A DNA stretch of 64,000 nt from Mycobacterium rhizamassiliense (GTDB lineage: Bacteria > Actinomycetota > Actinomycetes > Mycobacteriales > Mycobacteriaceae). The notes under the pieces are model-generated. The model saw nothing but the letters and a program-made list of their open reading frames with translations, searched no databases and had not been told where the DNA came from. The stretch lies in NCBI RefSeq assembly GCF_900157375.1, contig NZ_LT721901.1, positions 4,359,685-4,423,684 on the forward strand, given 5' to 3'. Positions 1-8,800 of the stretch are shown one piece after another (position 1 is the first letter of the stretch; each line of letters starts with the position of its first letter). A program made the position numbers and the translations under genes.

Positions 1-164
1 CGTGGGAGACCATGCAGCGCGGTTGGAACGTCGTCGGTCTGGCGGTCCGACCGCAGCACTCGATGCGCGGGCACACCGCGTTCCTGGTGGCGACGCGACG
101 GCTGGCGCACGGTGTGGTCGCCCCGATGCCGCTGGGCCGCAAGCGCCCGGGCCGGGACGGGTAG
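1..164 (+). CDS. trmI: tRNA (adenine-N1)-methyltransferase TrmI, C-terminal end only
   Basis: Only the last 53 codons are present, in the frame starting at base 3, ending at the TAG at 162-164. The readable tail contains GWNVVGLAVRP and GHTAFLVATRRLA, which I recognise as the end of actinobacterial TrmI (Rv2118c family). This SAM-dependent enzyme makes m1A58 in the T-loop of tRNA. The neighbours (DUF503, lppK, mpa) are in the same order as beside Rv2118c. The catalytic domain lies outside the window, so the call rests on the C-terminal motif and synteny. Confidence 0.8.
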   Translation, partial: WETMQRGWNVVGLAVRPQHSMRGHTAFLVATRRLAHGVVAPMPLGRKRPGRDG

Positions 165-171
165 CGGCCGG

Positions 172-465
172 CTAGTCGTCGCTGCGAATCAGCGAGCGCC
201 GCACCGACAGCAGTTCGAATTCCGGATGCGCCGCGACCAAGCGCTCGGCGGCGTCGAGCACTTCGACGGCGTGGCCGCGATCGCCGGACACGACGGCCAC
301 GCCGATGCCCGCGCGCCGATACAGATCCTGCGCGCCGGTCTCGGCGGCCGACACGCTGAACTTGCGCCGTAGTTCGGCGACGACGGGGCGGATCACCGAG
401 CGCTTCTCTTTCAGCGATCGCACGTCACCCAGCAGGACGTCGCATTCCAGCCAGCCGATCCACAT
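172..465 (-). CDS. DUF503 family small protein
   Basis: This 97-residue protein opens with MWIGWLECDVLLGDVRSLKEKR, the typical DUF503 start, in which a short acidic stretch leads into the SLKEKR helix. It corresponds to Rv2117 by sequence type and position. The biochemical role of DUF503 is unknown; a ferredoxin-like alpha/beta fold is known for the family. The ATG at 465 directly follows a TAG in another frame (466-468). The annotated lppK frame overlaps the first 41 bases, so the two genes are probably co-transcribed. Confidence 0.85.
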   Translation of the reverse strand: MWIGWLECDVLLGDVRSLKEKRSVIRPVVAELRRKFSVSAAETGAQDLYRRAGIGVAVVSGDRGHAVEVLDAAERLVAAHPEFELLSVRRSLIRSDD

Positions 466-1051
466 CTAGGGCGGCGGTGCTTCCGTCGGTGGGGGCTCGG
501 GAGGGTGGTGGCGGAGCCGGCGGCGTCGTCGGCGCCGTCGAGTTACCCAGCGCCAGCAGCATTTCCGCGGTCCGGCGGGAGAGCTGCCAACCCCCTTGGT
601 ACGGCGTGAACTCCATGGGGAACGTGAACGCGCGATTGTTCGGTTCGGCGGTGCCGACGCGGATGGTGGCCATCACGTTGGACGGGTTCTTGTCCGACCA
701 CGCGATGTTGTCCGCCGCGAAGGTCATGGGCAGGTAGCCGTTGTCGCGCAGCGCGCTCGTGAACTTGTCCAGGGTTGCCGCGCTCTCCGGGGTGGCGCCC
801 TCGACCAGGCTCACCTTGTTGGTGCCGGGAATGTTCGGATCGGCAAGGCGGGTAAGGATGTCGGTCAGCGCCTGGGGAACCGGGAGCGGAGCCGTCGGGG
901 GAGCCGTGACGACGATCGGGCTCGACGCCGGTGGGACCGCGGACGAAGTAGCTGACGCCGGCACGCGGGGTTGGCTGTGCGAGCATCCCGCGAGGCCGAC
1001 GGCCGTCACGGCGGTGGCGGCGGTCAGTGCTGCGGACAGGTGTCGGCGCAT
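425..1051 (-). CDS. lppK: Lipoprotein LppK, MTB12-like domain
   Basis: This 208-residue predicted lipoprotein has a basic start (MRRH), a hydrophobic h-region and the lipobox VGLAGC, so it should be lipidated and anchored outside the cytoplasmic membrane. Residues about 60-170 carry the MTB12/low-molecular-weight antigen fold signature (LTDILTRLADPNIPGTNK, SLVEGATPE, GGWQLSR). It matches Rv2116. The proline-rich tail ends in an atypical stretch that overlaps the DUF503 gene by 41 bases. In another frame the tail would read PEPPPTEAPPP and stop exactly before the DUF503 ATG, so a frameshift near 491-495 (five G) is possible. Function is unknown. Confidence 0.82.
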   Translation of the reverse strand: MRRHLSAALTAATAVTAVGLAGCSHSQPRVPASATSSAVPPASSPIVVTAPPTAPLPVPQALTDILTRLADPNIPGTNKVSLVEGATPESAATLDKFTSALRDNGYLPMTFAADNIAWSDKNPSNVMATIRVGTAEPNNRAFTFPMEFTPYQGGWQLSRRTAEMLLALGNSTAPTTPPAPPPPSRAPTDGSTAALDVDRLAGMRRPAG

Positions 1052-1059
1052 CCGCTCGG

Positions 1060-1209
1060 TCAGCCGGCCGGCCCGGCGATCTGTGCTTCCGCCTCGCAGT
1101 GATTTCTAGCGGCCGGGGGGCCAACGGGTGCAATGGAAGTCACATCCGGAAACATGGTGTTGATGACCGCAACTGCTGCTACGCCTGTGGCGAGGCTTTT
1201 TGCGGTCAC
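1060..1209 (-). CDS. Short ORF with MTB12-like signal peptide, possible gene remnant
   Basis: This 49-codon GTG-started ORF has a strong ribosome binding site (GGAAGGA, about six bases upstream) and ends 8 bases before the lppK ATG. It starts with a hydrophobic stretch TAKSLATGVAAVAVIN followed by VTSIAP. From memory this resembles the N-terminal export signal of MTB12 (Rv2376c family; KSIAAGLTAAA...GVTSIM). The mature MTB12 domain is missing, but lppK directly downstream carries one. I infer a truncated paralogue, or a leader ORF now coupling translation to lppK. It could also be fortuitous. Confidence 0.5.
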   Translation of the reverse strand: MTAKSLATGVAAVAVINTMFPDVTSIAPVGPPAARNHCEAEAQIAGPAG

Positions 1210-1364
1210 GGGGTGTCCTTCCGGTGGTCTCAAATCGACGCCGAGGTTACCAGCGGGAGCAAAGACGCGACTTTCGATGGCTTTTGAGTTCACGCAAGAA
1301 CGGCCAATCGCCGGTAGCGTTGAGTTATCTACCGCATTCCTTCGGGGCGGGAAAGGAGCGCAAC

Positions 1365-3194
1365 ATGAGTGAGTCAGAGCGTTCTGAAGCATTCGGCATC
1401 AATTCTGAAACGGGCCTGTCCAGCGGCGATGCCGCGGAACTGGAACAGCTGCGCCGAGAGGCCGCTGCGTTGCGCGAGCAACTCGAGCATGCGGGCGGGG
1501 CGCACGCCGGCACGCGCACCGCGCGCGATGTCCATCAGCTCGAGGCCCGCATCGACTCGCTGGCGTCCCGCAACTCCAAATTAATGGAAACTCTTAAAGA
1601 GGCGCGCCAACAACTTTTGGCCCTTCGCGAAGAAGTCGACCGGCTGGGTCAACCGCCGAGCGGTTACGGTGTGCTGCTCGCCACTCACGAGGACGAAACG
1701 GTCGACGTGTTCACCTCGGGTCGCAAGATGCGATTGACGTGCTCGCCCAACATCGAGGTGCCCTCGTTACGGAAGGGCCAGACCGTCCGCCTCAACGAGG
1801 CGCTCACCGTCGTCGAGGCCGGCACGTTCGAATCCGTCGGCGAGATTTCGACTTTGCGGGAGGTCCTCAACGACGGTCACCGCGCACTCGTCGTCGGCCA
1901 TGCCGACGAGGAGCGCATCGTCTGGCTGGCCGACCCCCTGGTGTCCGAGGATCTGCCGGAGGGCCACCCCGACGCGCTCAACGATGACACCAGGCCGCGG
2001 AAACTGCGGCCTGGCGATTCTCTGCTGGTCGACACCAAGGCGGGCTACGCCTTCGAGCGCATCCCCAAGGCCGAGGTCGAAGACCTGGTGCTGGAAGAGG
2101 TCCCGGACGTCAGCTACCTCGACATCGGTGGTCTGACCCGCCAGATCGAGCAGATCCGCGACGCCGTCGAGCTGCCGTTCCTGCACAAGGAGCTCTACCG
2201 CGAGTACGCGCTGCGCCCGCCGAAAGGCGTGCTGCTTTACGGCCCGCCCGGTTGCGGTAAGACGTTGATCGCCAAGGCCGTCGCCAACTCGCTGGCCAAG
2301 AAGATGGCCGAGGTGCGCGGCGACGACGCCCGCGAGGCCAAGTCGTACTTCCTGAACATCAAGGGCCCCGAGCTGCTCAACAAGTTCGTCGGCGAGACCG
2401 AGCGGCACATCCGGCTGATCTTCCAGCGCGCCCGCGAGAAGGCGTCGGAAGGAACACCGGTGATCGTGTTCTTCGACGAGATGGACTCGATCTTCCGCAC
2501 CCGCGGCACCGGCGTCTCCTCGGACGTCGAGACCACGGTGGTCCCACAGTTGCTGAGTGAGATCGACGGTGTGGAGGGGCTGGAGAACGTCATCGTGATC
2601 GGCGCCTCCAACCGCGAGGACATGATCGATCCCGCGATCCTGCGGCCCGGCCGCCTGGACGTGAAGATCAAGATCGAGCGTCCGGATGCCGAAGCGGCAC
2701 AAGACATCTTCTCGAAGTACCTCGTCACGACGCTGCCGATACACACCGACGACCTGGCCGAGTTCGACGGCGACCGAGGTGCCTGCATCGCGGCGATGAT
2801 CGAAAAGGTTGTCGAGCGGATGTACGCCGAGATCGACGACAACCGGTTCCTGGAGGTCACCTACGCCAACGGTGACAAGGAAGTCATGTACTTCAAGGAC
2901 TTCAACTCCGGGGCGATGATCCAGAACGTCGTCGACCGGGCGAAGAAGAACGCGATCAAGTCGGTGCTGGAGACCGGTCAACCCGGGCTGCGTATCCAGC
3001 ATCTGCTCGACTCGATCGTCGACGAGTTCGCTGAGAACGAGGACCTGCCCAACACCACCAACCCCGATGACTGGGCGCGGATCTCGGGCAAGAAGGGCGA
3101 GCGGATCGTCTACATCCGCACCCTGGTCACCGGCAAGTCGTCGAGCGCGTCGCGGGCCATCGACACCGAATCGAACCTGGGCCAGTACCTGTAG
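1365..3194 (+). CDS. mpa: Proteasomal AAA ATPase Mpa (ARC)
   Basis: Mpa unfolds Pup-tagged proteins and threads them into the 20S proteasome. The 609-residue protein has an N-terminal coiled coil (about 21-95, which binds Pup), OB-fold interdomains, and an AAA module with Walker A GPPGCGKT at 293-300 and Walker B ending in D371-E372. It ends in GQYL, the penultimate-tyrosine tail that docks on the core particle. The ATG at 1365 follows AAAGGAG and gives the length of Rv2115c; an upstream in-frame ATG at 1200 is not supported. It lies convergent with the next gene and in the same direction as dop, pup and prcBA. Confidence 0.98.
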   Translation: MSESERSEAFGINSETGLSSGDAAELEQLRREAAALREQLEHAGGAHAGTRTARDVHQLEARIDSLASRNSKLMETLKEARQQLLALREEVDRLGQPPSGYGVLLATHEDETVDVFTSGRKMRLTCSPNIEVPSLRKGQTVRLNEALTVVEAGTFESVGEISTLREVLNDGHRALVVGHADEERIVWLADPLVSEDLPEGHPDALNDDTRPRKLRPGDSLLVDTKAGYAFERIPKAEVEDLVLEEVPDVSYLDIGGLTRQIEQIRDAVELPFLHKELYREYALRPPKGVLLYGPPGCGKTLIAKAVANSLAKKMAEVRGDDAREAKSYFLNIKGPELLNKFVGETERHIRLIFQRAREKASEGTPVIVFFDEMDSIFRTRGTGVSSDVETTVVPQLLSEIDGVEGLENVIVIGASNREDMIDPAILRPGRLDVKIKIERPDAEAAQDIFSKYLVTTLPIHTDDLAEFDGDRGACIAAMIEKVVERMYAEIDDNRFLEVTYANGDKEVMYFKDFNSGAMIQNVVDRAKKNAIKSVLETGQPGLRIQHLLDSIVDEFAENEDLPNTTNPDDWARISGKKGERIVYIRTLVTGKSSSASRAIDTESNLGQYL

Positions 3195-3213
3195 GGCTGA
3201 ATGCCCTTGGCGC

Positions 3214-3819
3214 TCAGTCGAATTCGAGTGAGTAGCTGTTGGTCAGGTTGTCCTGTAGCACTTGCGCGGGCCGGGTCGTCGTGTCCAGACGCAGGGTCTC
3301 GGTGAGCACCCGCGGCGCATACGTCCAGCCCTCGGGTAGCTCGAGGCGACCGGCGAGGCCGGGCAGCTCCGATCGCGACAGCGTGGGGTCGGCGACCTGG
3401 CTGAAGGTCTGCATGACCCAGCGCCGCCCTTGCGGGTCGACGAGTTCGTAGATCTCCTCGCCGGCGTTGAAGACGAACACCGTGTTGCGGCTGACCTCGT
3501 TGGCAAGATAAGGCGCAGGGTTCATCGACGTCAGCTCGACGGTGGCCTGCTTGAGCATCTCGATCCCGCCGAACGTCCTGGTCTCCTGCTGCAGGGGGGC
3601 TTCCTTCTCGATGGTGTTCATCAGCCAGTACCGCGGGCCGTTGAGTAACGCTGCGGCGGCGCCGTTTTCGGCGGCGATGGCCTGCGCGTCCAGCGCCGAC
3701 CACAGCTCGGCGGGACAGTCGTTGAGCGGAAAGCTGTTGTAAACCGTGGCCCGCGGGCCGGATTCGGTGATCTCCACGAGAAGGACTTCGCCGTAACGCA
3801 TTCCGGACAGGTCGGCCAC
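3214..3819 (-). CDS. Conserved mycobacterial protein (Rv2114-like)
   Basis: This 201-residue soluble protein starts MADLSGMRYGEVLLVEI and matches Rv2114 in position, orientation and size. No signal peptide or membrane segment is visible. The middle (NTVFVFNAGEEIYELVDPQGRRWVMQ) reads like a beta-rich small-molecule-binding or cupin-like fold, but I do not recognise a named family. The next gene upstream on the same strand ends four bases away, so the two probably form an operon. It is embedded in the Pup-proteasome locus, but nothing in the sequence links it to that pathway. Confidence 0.8.
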   Translation of the reverse strand: MADLSGMRYGEVLLVEITESGPRATVYNSFPLNDCPAELWSALDAQAIAAENGAAAALLNGPRYWLMNTIEKEAPLQQETRTFGGIEMLKQATVELTSMNPAPYLANEVSRNTVFVFNAGEEIYELVDPQGRRWVMQTFSQVADPTLSRSELPGLAGRLELPEGWTYAPRVLTETLRLDTTTRPAQVLQDNLTNSYSLEFD

Positions 3820-3823
3820 TGGG

Positions 3824-4990
3824 TCACTCGCTTTCCGTTGGTGTGATGGCGCCGCGGTAGCGGTTGCGCGCAGCCAGGGCGACGTGCAGGTCGGCGATCA
3901 GCGGGTCGAGGAACATGCCCCGGTACTCGGCGTCGTCGACCGCCCGGGCGCTGATGTACATGAACGTCAGCGCGCCCAGGAAGAGGCATATGTGGATCAG
4001 CGAATCCGGTACGGGCAGCGTCCATCCCAGCACCGTCGCGGTGCTGACCGACGTGTGTGTCCATTCTTTGAGTAGCGACGGCGTCAGGATGATCAGGCCC
4101 AGAACGAGATACATCGTGGCGCCGACGAGGGCCACCACCAGGATCTCGACCAGCTGCGAGGCGGCCAGCAGGAAGATCACGTTCAGGCGTTCGGCCTTCT
4201 TCAGCACCGAGCCGGGCGACGGGTCGGCCATCGTGGCGAAGGGGGTCCCGGCCAGGCCCTCGCCGCCTTCGGGCAGCGACGCCGTCGAGCGCAGCAGCGG
4301 CCGAACCCGTTCCGCGGTCTTGGACACGACGAACGCCGCGGCGATACCCGCCAGGAAAACGATCGCCAGCGAGAGCCGCTGCCCGTTGATGGTGGCGGCC
4401 ATCAGCCACACGTAGGTGTTGAAGAACACCAACGCGGTCAGCAACACGATCGGCAGCGCCCGGATCGCGAGTGTGCCGACCGTCGCCAGGTGCTCGAACG
4501 TCATGCGCACCGCCCACGCCAGCACCGCGCCGACACCGGAACCGGTCAGCAGCAGCACCAGGCCCAAGATCACGGCGTCGCGCGTCAGTTGGATCGGGCC
4601 GCTCTCGATGACCCCACACGCGACCGCGAAGGCCAGCGCCGCCGAGGCGATCGCCGCGCGGGTGCGCCCGCTGGAGACGCGTGAAACCAGCCAGCCGAAC
4701 AGGACGGCCAGCGGCAGGGCGGCCGCGAGCAACGCCAGGAGCACCCACTGGCGCGTCGTGGGCGTCCCGTCGATGAAGACCTCGTTGCCGTCGCTGACGA
4801 AGAAGACGCCCAGCAGGCAGGCCTCGACGGCCGCCCACGCGGCCAGCATGGGCGACGACCGCGGCCACAGCCGTCGCCACCGGCCCCGCGGGGTCAGCAC
4901 CGAGGGCAAGCCGCGCTCCAAGAACCAGCTTTCGGCCGCGACGGTCGCCGATTTCGGGCGGCCCGCCGTGCGGCGAACAGACAGCTCCAC
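3824..4990 (-). CDS. Integral membrane protein (Rv2113-like)
   Basis: This 388-residue polytopic protein has about eight to ten hydrophobic segments (for example LLALLAAALPLAVLFGWLV, AVILGLVLLLTGSGVGAVLAW, ALPIVLLTALVFFNTYVWLMAA, LVEILVVALVGATMYLVLGLIIL). It corresponds to Rv2113. It starts with a GTG after a region shared with the divergent dop promoter and is followed after four bases by the Rv2114-like gene. No transporter or enzyme motif is recognised. Confidence 0.8.
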   Translation of the reverse strand: MELSVRRTAGRPKSATVAAESWFLERGLPSVLTPRGRWRRLWPRSSPMLAAWAAVEACLLGVFFVSDGNEVFIDGTPTTRQWVLLALLAAALPLAVLFGWLVSRVSSGRTRAAIASAALAFAVACGVIESGPIQLTRDAVILGLVLLLTGSGVGAVLAWAVRMTFEHLATVGTLAIRALPIVLLTALVFFNTYVWLMAATINGQRLSLAIVFLAGIAAAFVVSKTAERVRPLLRSTASLPEGGEGLAGTPFATMADPSPGSVLKKAERLNVIFLLAASQLVEILVVALVGATMYLVLGLIILTPSLLKEWTHTSVSTATVLGWTLPVPDSLIHICLFLGALTFMYISARAVDDAEYRGMFLDPLIADLHVALAARNRYRGAITPTESE

Positions 4991-5226
4991 AACGGGTCAC
5001 CCTAATGCGGCAACCCGTCCTACGCTGGCCGTTCGGACATCGCCCCCGCAGTCGTTGATGCAGAACCCATTTCGACCGCCCGGGTGCCGCACGCCACGAA
5101 TCCGCGTGCGCTGACGGCTGATTGCCGATGTGGACTGCGCGCCGTTCCCGGCGCCGCTTCTCTCCGCGGCGGTTCCCAAGCGCGGGCCGCCCGGAAGCTT
5201 GGAGTCGCCCGGCCTAGGCTGAACGG
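4991..5226. promoter_or_regulatory. Divergent intergenic region upstream of dop
   Basis: These 236 bases separate the minus-strand membrane-protein operon from dop and must hold both sets of start signals. I see no confident -10/-35 pair, operator palindrome or conserved RNA element. Confidence 0.35.
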
Positions 5227-6735
5227 ATGCAACGGATTATCGGGACGGAGGTCGAATACGGCATTTCGTCGCCGTCCGACCCGACCGCCAACCCGATCCT
5301 CACCTCGACCCAGGCGGTGTTGGCCTATGCGGCCGCCGCCGGTATTCAACGCGCCAAGCGCACCCGCTGGGACTATGAGGTGGAGTCGCCGTTGCGCGAC
5401 GCCCGCGGTTTCGACCTGAGCCGCTCGGCCGGGCCGCCGCCGGTGGTCGACGCCGACGAGGTCGGCGCGGCCAACATGATCCTGACCAACGGGGCGCGGC
5501 TCTACGTCGACCACGCCCACCCCGAATACTCCGCGCCCGAGTGCACCGACCCGCTGGACGCGGTGATCTGGGACAAGGCCGGCGAACGGGTGATGGAGGC
5601 CGCCGCGCGCCACGTCGCCAGCGTGCCAGGAGCGGCCAAGCTGCAGCTCTACAAGAACAACGTCGACGGCAAGGGCGCCTCGTACGGATCGCACGAGAAC
5701 TACCTGATGAGCCGGCAGACCCCTTTTTCGTCCATTATCGCTGGTCTGACCCCATTTTTTGTGTCCAGGCAGGTCGTGACCGGCTCCGGGCGGGTCGGCA
5801 TTGGCCCCTCGGGCGACGAACCGGGCTTCCAGCTGTCCCAGCGTTCTGACTACATCGAGGTCGAGGTCGGGCTGGAAACCACGCTCAAGCGCGGCATCAT
5901 CAACACCCGCGACGAGCCGCACGCCGACGCCGACCGCTACCGGCGGCTGCACGTCATCATCGGCGATGCCAACCTGGCCGAGACCTCGACGTATCTGAAG
6001 CTGGGCACCACGGCGCTGGTGCTCGACGTGATCGAGGAGGGCCCGCAGCACGGCATCGATCTGAGCGATCTGGCGCTGGCCCGGCCGGTGCACGCCGTCC
6101 ACGCGATCAGCCGCGACCCGTCGCTGCGGACCGCCGTGGCCCTGGTCGACGGGCGCGAACTGACCGCCCTTGCGCTGCAACGGATCTACCTGGACCGGGT
6201 GGCGAAGCTGGTCGACGGCCGCGATCCGGATCCGCGCGCGTCCCACGTCGTCGAGACCTGGGCGAACGTGCTTGACCAGCTGGAACGCGATCCGATGGAT
6301 TGCGCCGAGTTGTTGGACTGGCCGGCCAAGCTGCGGCTGCTCGAGGGCTTCCGGCAGCGCGAGAACCTGAGCTGGTCGGCACCCCGGCTGCACCTCGTTG
6401 ACCTGCAGTATTCCGACGTCCGGCTGGACAAGGGCCTGTACAACCGGCTGGTCGCACGCGGCTCGATGAAGCGGCTGGTGAGCGAGCATCAGGTGCTCGA
6501 GGCCGTGGACAACCCGCCTACCGACACCCGGGCCTACTTCCGCGGCGAGTGCCTGCGCCGGTTCGGCGCCGATATCGCCGCTGCCAGCTGGGACTCGGTG
6601 ATTTTCGATCTCGGTGGTGACTCGCTGGTGCGCATCCCGACGCTGGAGCCGTTGCGGGGCAGCAAGGCGCACGTAGGGGCGCTGCTGGACTCGGTGGATA
6701 GCGCCGTCGAGCTGGTGGAACAACTGACGAGCTAA
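5227..6735 (+). CDS. dop: Depupylase/Pup deamidase Dop
   Basis: Dop converts the C-terminal glutamine of Pup to glutamate, making it ligatable, and also removes Pup from substrates. This 502-residue protein has the carboxylate-amine-ligase (glutamine-synthetase-like) fold shared with PafA. It shows the N-terminal catalytic motif IGTEVEYG (residues 5-12), the Dop-specific insertion after it (about 16-70), NGARLYVDHAHPEYSAPEC, and INTRDEPHADADRYRRLHVI. It matches Rv2112c. It is followed after 104 bases by pup. Confidence 0.97.
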   Translation: MQRIIGTEVEYGISSPSDPTANPILTSTQAVLAYAAAAGIQRAKRTRWDYEVESPLRDARGFDLSRSAGPPPVVDADEVGAANMILTNGARLYVDHAHPEYSAPECTDPLDAVIWDKAGERVMEAAARHVASVPGAAKLQLYKNNVDGKGASYGSHENYLMSRQTPFSSIIAGLTPFFVSRQVVTGSGRVGIGPSGDEPGFQLSQRSDYIEVEVGLETTLKRGIINTRDEPHADADRYRRLHVIIGDANLAETSTYLKLGTTALVLDVIEEGPQHGIDLSDLALARPVHAVHAISRDPSLRTAVALVDGRELTALALQRIYLDRVAKLVDGRDPDPRASHVVETWANVLDQLERDPMDCAELLDWPAKLRLLEGFRQRENLSWSAPRLHLVDLQYSDVRLDKGLYNRLVARGSMKRLVSEHQVLEAVDNPPTDTRAYFRGECLRRFGADIAAASWDSVIFDLGGDSLVRIPTLEPLRGSKAHVGALLDSVDSAVELVEQLTS

Positions 6736-6839
6736 GTGTTGTTAGGCCGGGAAACGTCGGGGTGGACCGGTAGGGTAGAGAAATACCAGCGGGCGCGTTG
6801 CGTGGCTTTTAACGAGCCCAGACGAAGCAGGAGGCGGCG

Positions 6840-7034
6840 ATGGCGCAGGAGCAGACCAAGCGTGGCGGTGGTGGCGGTGACGACGACGAAGTCGTCGGCA
6901 CTACGGCCGCGGGTCAGGAGCGTCGCGAGAAGCTGACCGAAGAGACCGACGACCTACTCGACGAGATCGACGATGTCCTTGAGGAGAACGCCGAGGACTT
7001 CGTCCGCGCGTACGTCCAGAAGGGCGGACAGTGA
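6840..7034 (+). CDS. pup: Prokaryotic ubiquitin-like protein Pup
   Basis: This 64-residue intrinsically disordered modifier is ligated to substrate lysines to mark them for Mpa and the proteasome. The sequence has the glycine- and acid-rich N-terminus, a helical Mpa-binding stretch (about 21-52, EKLTEETDDLLDEIDDVLEE) and the diagnostic GGQ C-terminus, so Dop must deamidate Gln64 before PafA can use it. Lys61 precedes GGQ. The ATG follows a strong AGGAGG. Its last four bases overlap the prcB start, indicating translational coupling. Confidence 0.98.
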   Translation: MAQEQTKRGGGGGDDDEVVGTTAAGQERREKLTEETDDLLDEIDDVLEENAEDFVRAYVQKGGQ

Positions 7035-7909
7035 CCTGGCCGTCGTCTGATCGCCTGCCCTACAACTCCGCACTTTCCGGAATCCCCGCTGTAAACCCGA
7101 CTTCGTTCGCTGACCACCTGCGCCGCCAGAACCCGGAATTGCTACCAGCGATCCTCAGCGGCAACACGCCGCCAGTGACTCCCGGAAACCAGCTGCCGCA
7201 CGGGACGACCATCGTGGCGCTGAAATACCCGGGCGGCGTCCTGATCGCGGGCGACCGGCGCTCGACGCAGGGCAACATGATCGCCGGGCGCGACGTGCGC
7301 AAGGTTTACATCACCGACGACTACACCGCGACCGGCATCGCCGGTACCGCCGCCATCGCCGTTGAATTCGCCCGGCTCTACGCCGTGGAACTTGAGCACT
7401 ACGAGAAGCTGGAAGGCGTGCCGCTGACGTTCGCGGGCAAGGTCAACCGGCTCGCGATCATGGTGCGCGGCAACCTAGCCGCCGCGATGCAGGGCCTGGT
7501 GGCCATACCGCTGCTGGCGGGCTACGACATCCAGGCTGCCGACCCGCAGGGCGCCGGGCGCATCGTCTCGTTCGACGCCGCCGGCGGATGGAACATCGAG
7601 GAAGAGGGCTACCAGTCGGTGGGGTCAGGATCGATCTTCGCCAAGTCCTCGATCAAGAAGCTGTACCCACAGGTCACCGACGCCGATTCGGCGCTGCGGG
7701 TGGCCGTCGAGGCGCTCTACGACGCCGCCGACGACGACTCGGCCACCGGCGGACCGGATCTGGTCCGCGGCATCTACCCGACGGCCGTCACGATCGGCGC
7801 CGAGGGGGCCGCTGACGTGTCCGAGGGCCGCATCGCCGAGCTGGCCCGAGGCGTCATCGAAAGCCGTTCACGCGCCGACACTTTCGGCCCGGATGGCGGT
7901 GAGAAGTGA
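7031..7909 (+). CDS. prcB: 20S proteasome beta subunit PrcB
   Basis: This catalytic subunit of the 20S core is made as a proprotein of 292 residues. The propeptide (1-58) ends in HG before the catalytic Thr59 (TTIVALKYPGGVLIAGDRR). Autocleavage between Gly and Thr exposes the N-terminal nucleophile. Family motifs GDRRSTQGNMIAGRDVRKVY and SVGSGSIFAKSSIKKLY are intact. The GTG start overlaps the end of pup, and its TGA overlaps the prcA GTG, so pup-prcB-prcA is a tightly coupled operon. It matches Rv2110c (291 residues). Confidence 0.98.
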   Translation: MTWPSSDRLPYNSALSGIPAVNPTSFADHLRRQNPELLPAILSGNTPPVTPGNQLPHGTTIVALKYPGGVLIAGDRRSTQGNMIAGRDVRKVYITDDYTATGIAGTAAIAVEFARLYAVELEHYEKLEGVPLTFAGKVNRLAIMVRGNLAAAMQGLVAIPLLAGYDIQAADPQGAGRIVSFDAAGGWNIEEEGYQSVGSGSIFAKSSIKKLYPQVTDADSALRVAVEALYDAADDDSATGGPDLVRGIYPTAVTIGAEGAADVSEGRIAELARGVIESRSRADTFGPDGGEK

Positions 7910-8679
7910 GCTTCCCGTATTTCATCTCGCCCGAGCAGGCGATGCGCGAGCGCAGCGAGCTCGCGCGCAAGGGCATCGCGCGGGGCCGCAGTGTCGTGGC
8001 GCTGGCCTACTCGGCCGGCGTGCTGTTCGTCGCGGAGAACCCGTCGCGATCGCTGCAGAAGATCAGCGAGCTCTACGACCGGGTGGGCTTCGCCGCCGTC
8101 GGCCGGTTCAACGAGTTCGACAACCTGCGGCGCGGCGGCATCCAGTTCGCCGACACCCGCGGCTACGCCTACGACCGCCGCGACGTCACCGGCCGCCAGC
8201 TGGCCAACGTCTACGCGCAGACGCTGGGCACGATTTTCACCGAGCAGGCCAAGCCGTACGAGGTCGAGCTGTGTGTCGCCGAGGTGGCGCACTACGGCGA
8301 GACGAAAGCCCCTGAGATGTACCGGATCACCTACGACGGGTCGATCGCCGACGAGCCGCACTTCGTCGTGATGGGCGGTACCACCGAGCCGATCACGACC
8401 GCGCTCAAGGACTCCTACGCCGAGAACGCCAACCTGCACGACGCGCTGGGCGTCGCGGTGGCGGCGCTGCGCGCGGGGACTGCCGAAAGCTCGAGCGGCG
8501 ACCAGCCCACGCTCGACGTGGCCAGCCTGGAGGTGGCCATCCTCGACGCCGGCCGGCCGCGGCGCGCGTTCCGCCGAATCAGCGGCGCGGCGCTGGAAAC
8601 GCTCCTGCGGGAAGTGGATTCGAACGGATCGCAGTCCAACGGCGAGGCGCCGAGCCCCGACGGCGAATCGTCCGACTGA
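7906..8679 (+). CDS. prcA: 20S proteasome alpha subunit PrcA
   Basis: This 257-residue alpha-type subunit forms the outer, gating rings of the 20S core and the docking surface for Mpa. It begins SFPYFISPEQAMRERSELARKGIARGRSVVALAY, the normal alpha-ring gate and H0 helix, and lacks the N-terminal threonine of beta subunits. The GTG start overlaps the prcB stop (GTGA). It is slightly longer than the M. tuberculosis protein, with an acidic serine-rich tail (SSGDQ..., SPDGESSD). Confidence 0.97.
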   Translation: MSFPYFISPEQAMRERSELARKGIARGRSVVALAYSAGVLFVAENPSRSLQKISELYDRVGFAAVGRFNEFDNLRRGGIQFADTRGYAYDRRDVTGRQLANVYAQTLGTIFTEQAKPYEVELCVAEVAHYGETKAPEMYRITYDGSIADEPHFVVMGGTTEPITTALKDSYAENANLHDALGVAVAALRAGTAESSSGDQPTLDVASLEVAILDAGRPRRAFRRISGAALETLLREVDSNGSQSNGEAPSPDGESSD

Positions 8680-8800
8680 GTCTCCTGCAGCACCACTGGC
8701 CCCGCCCGCCACACCGCGGAAGGGCGCCCGATCGTCGCCAATTGCATCCCTGGGCGCGGCTGCTGACCTCCGCGCTGAGACAACCAGTACCCTCAAATGT

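Noticed and set aside
1200..1364. Upstream ATG extension of mpa
   Set aside because: The extension is not Mpa-like, and the ATG at 1365 has a strong ribosome site and gives the exact family length.
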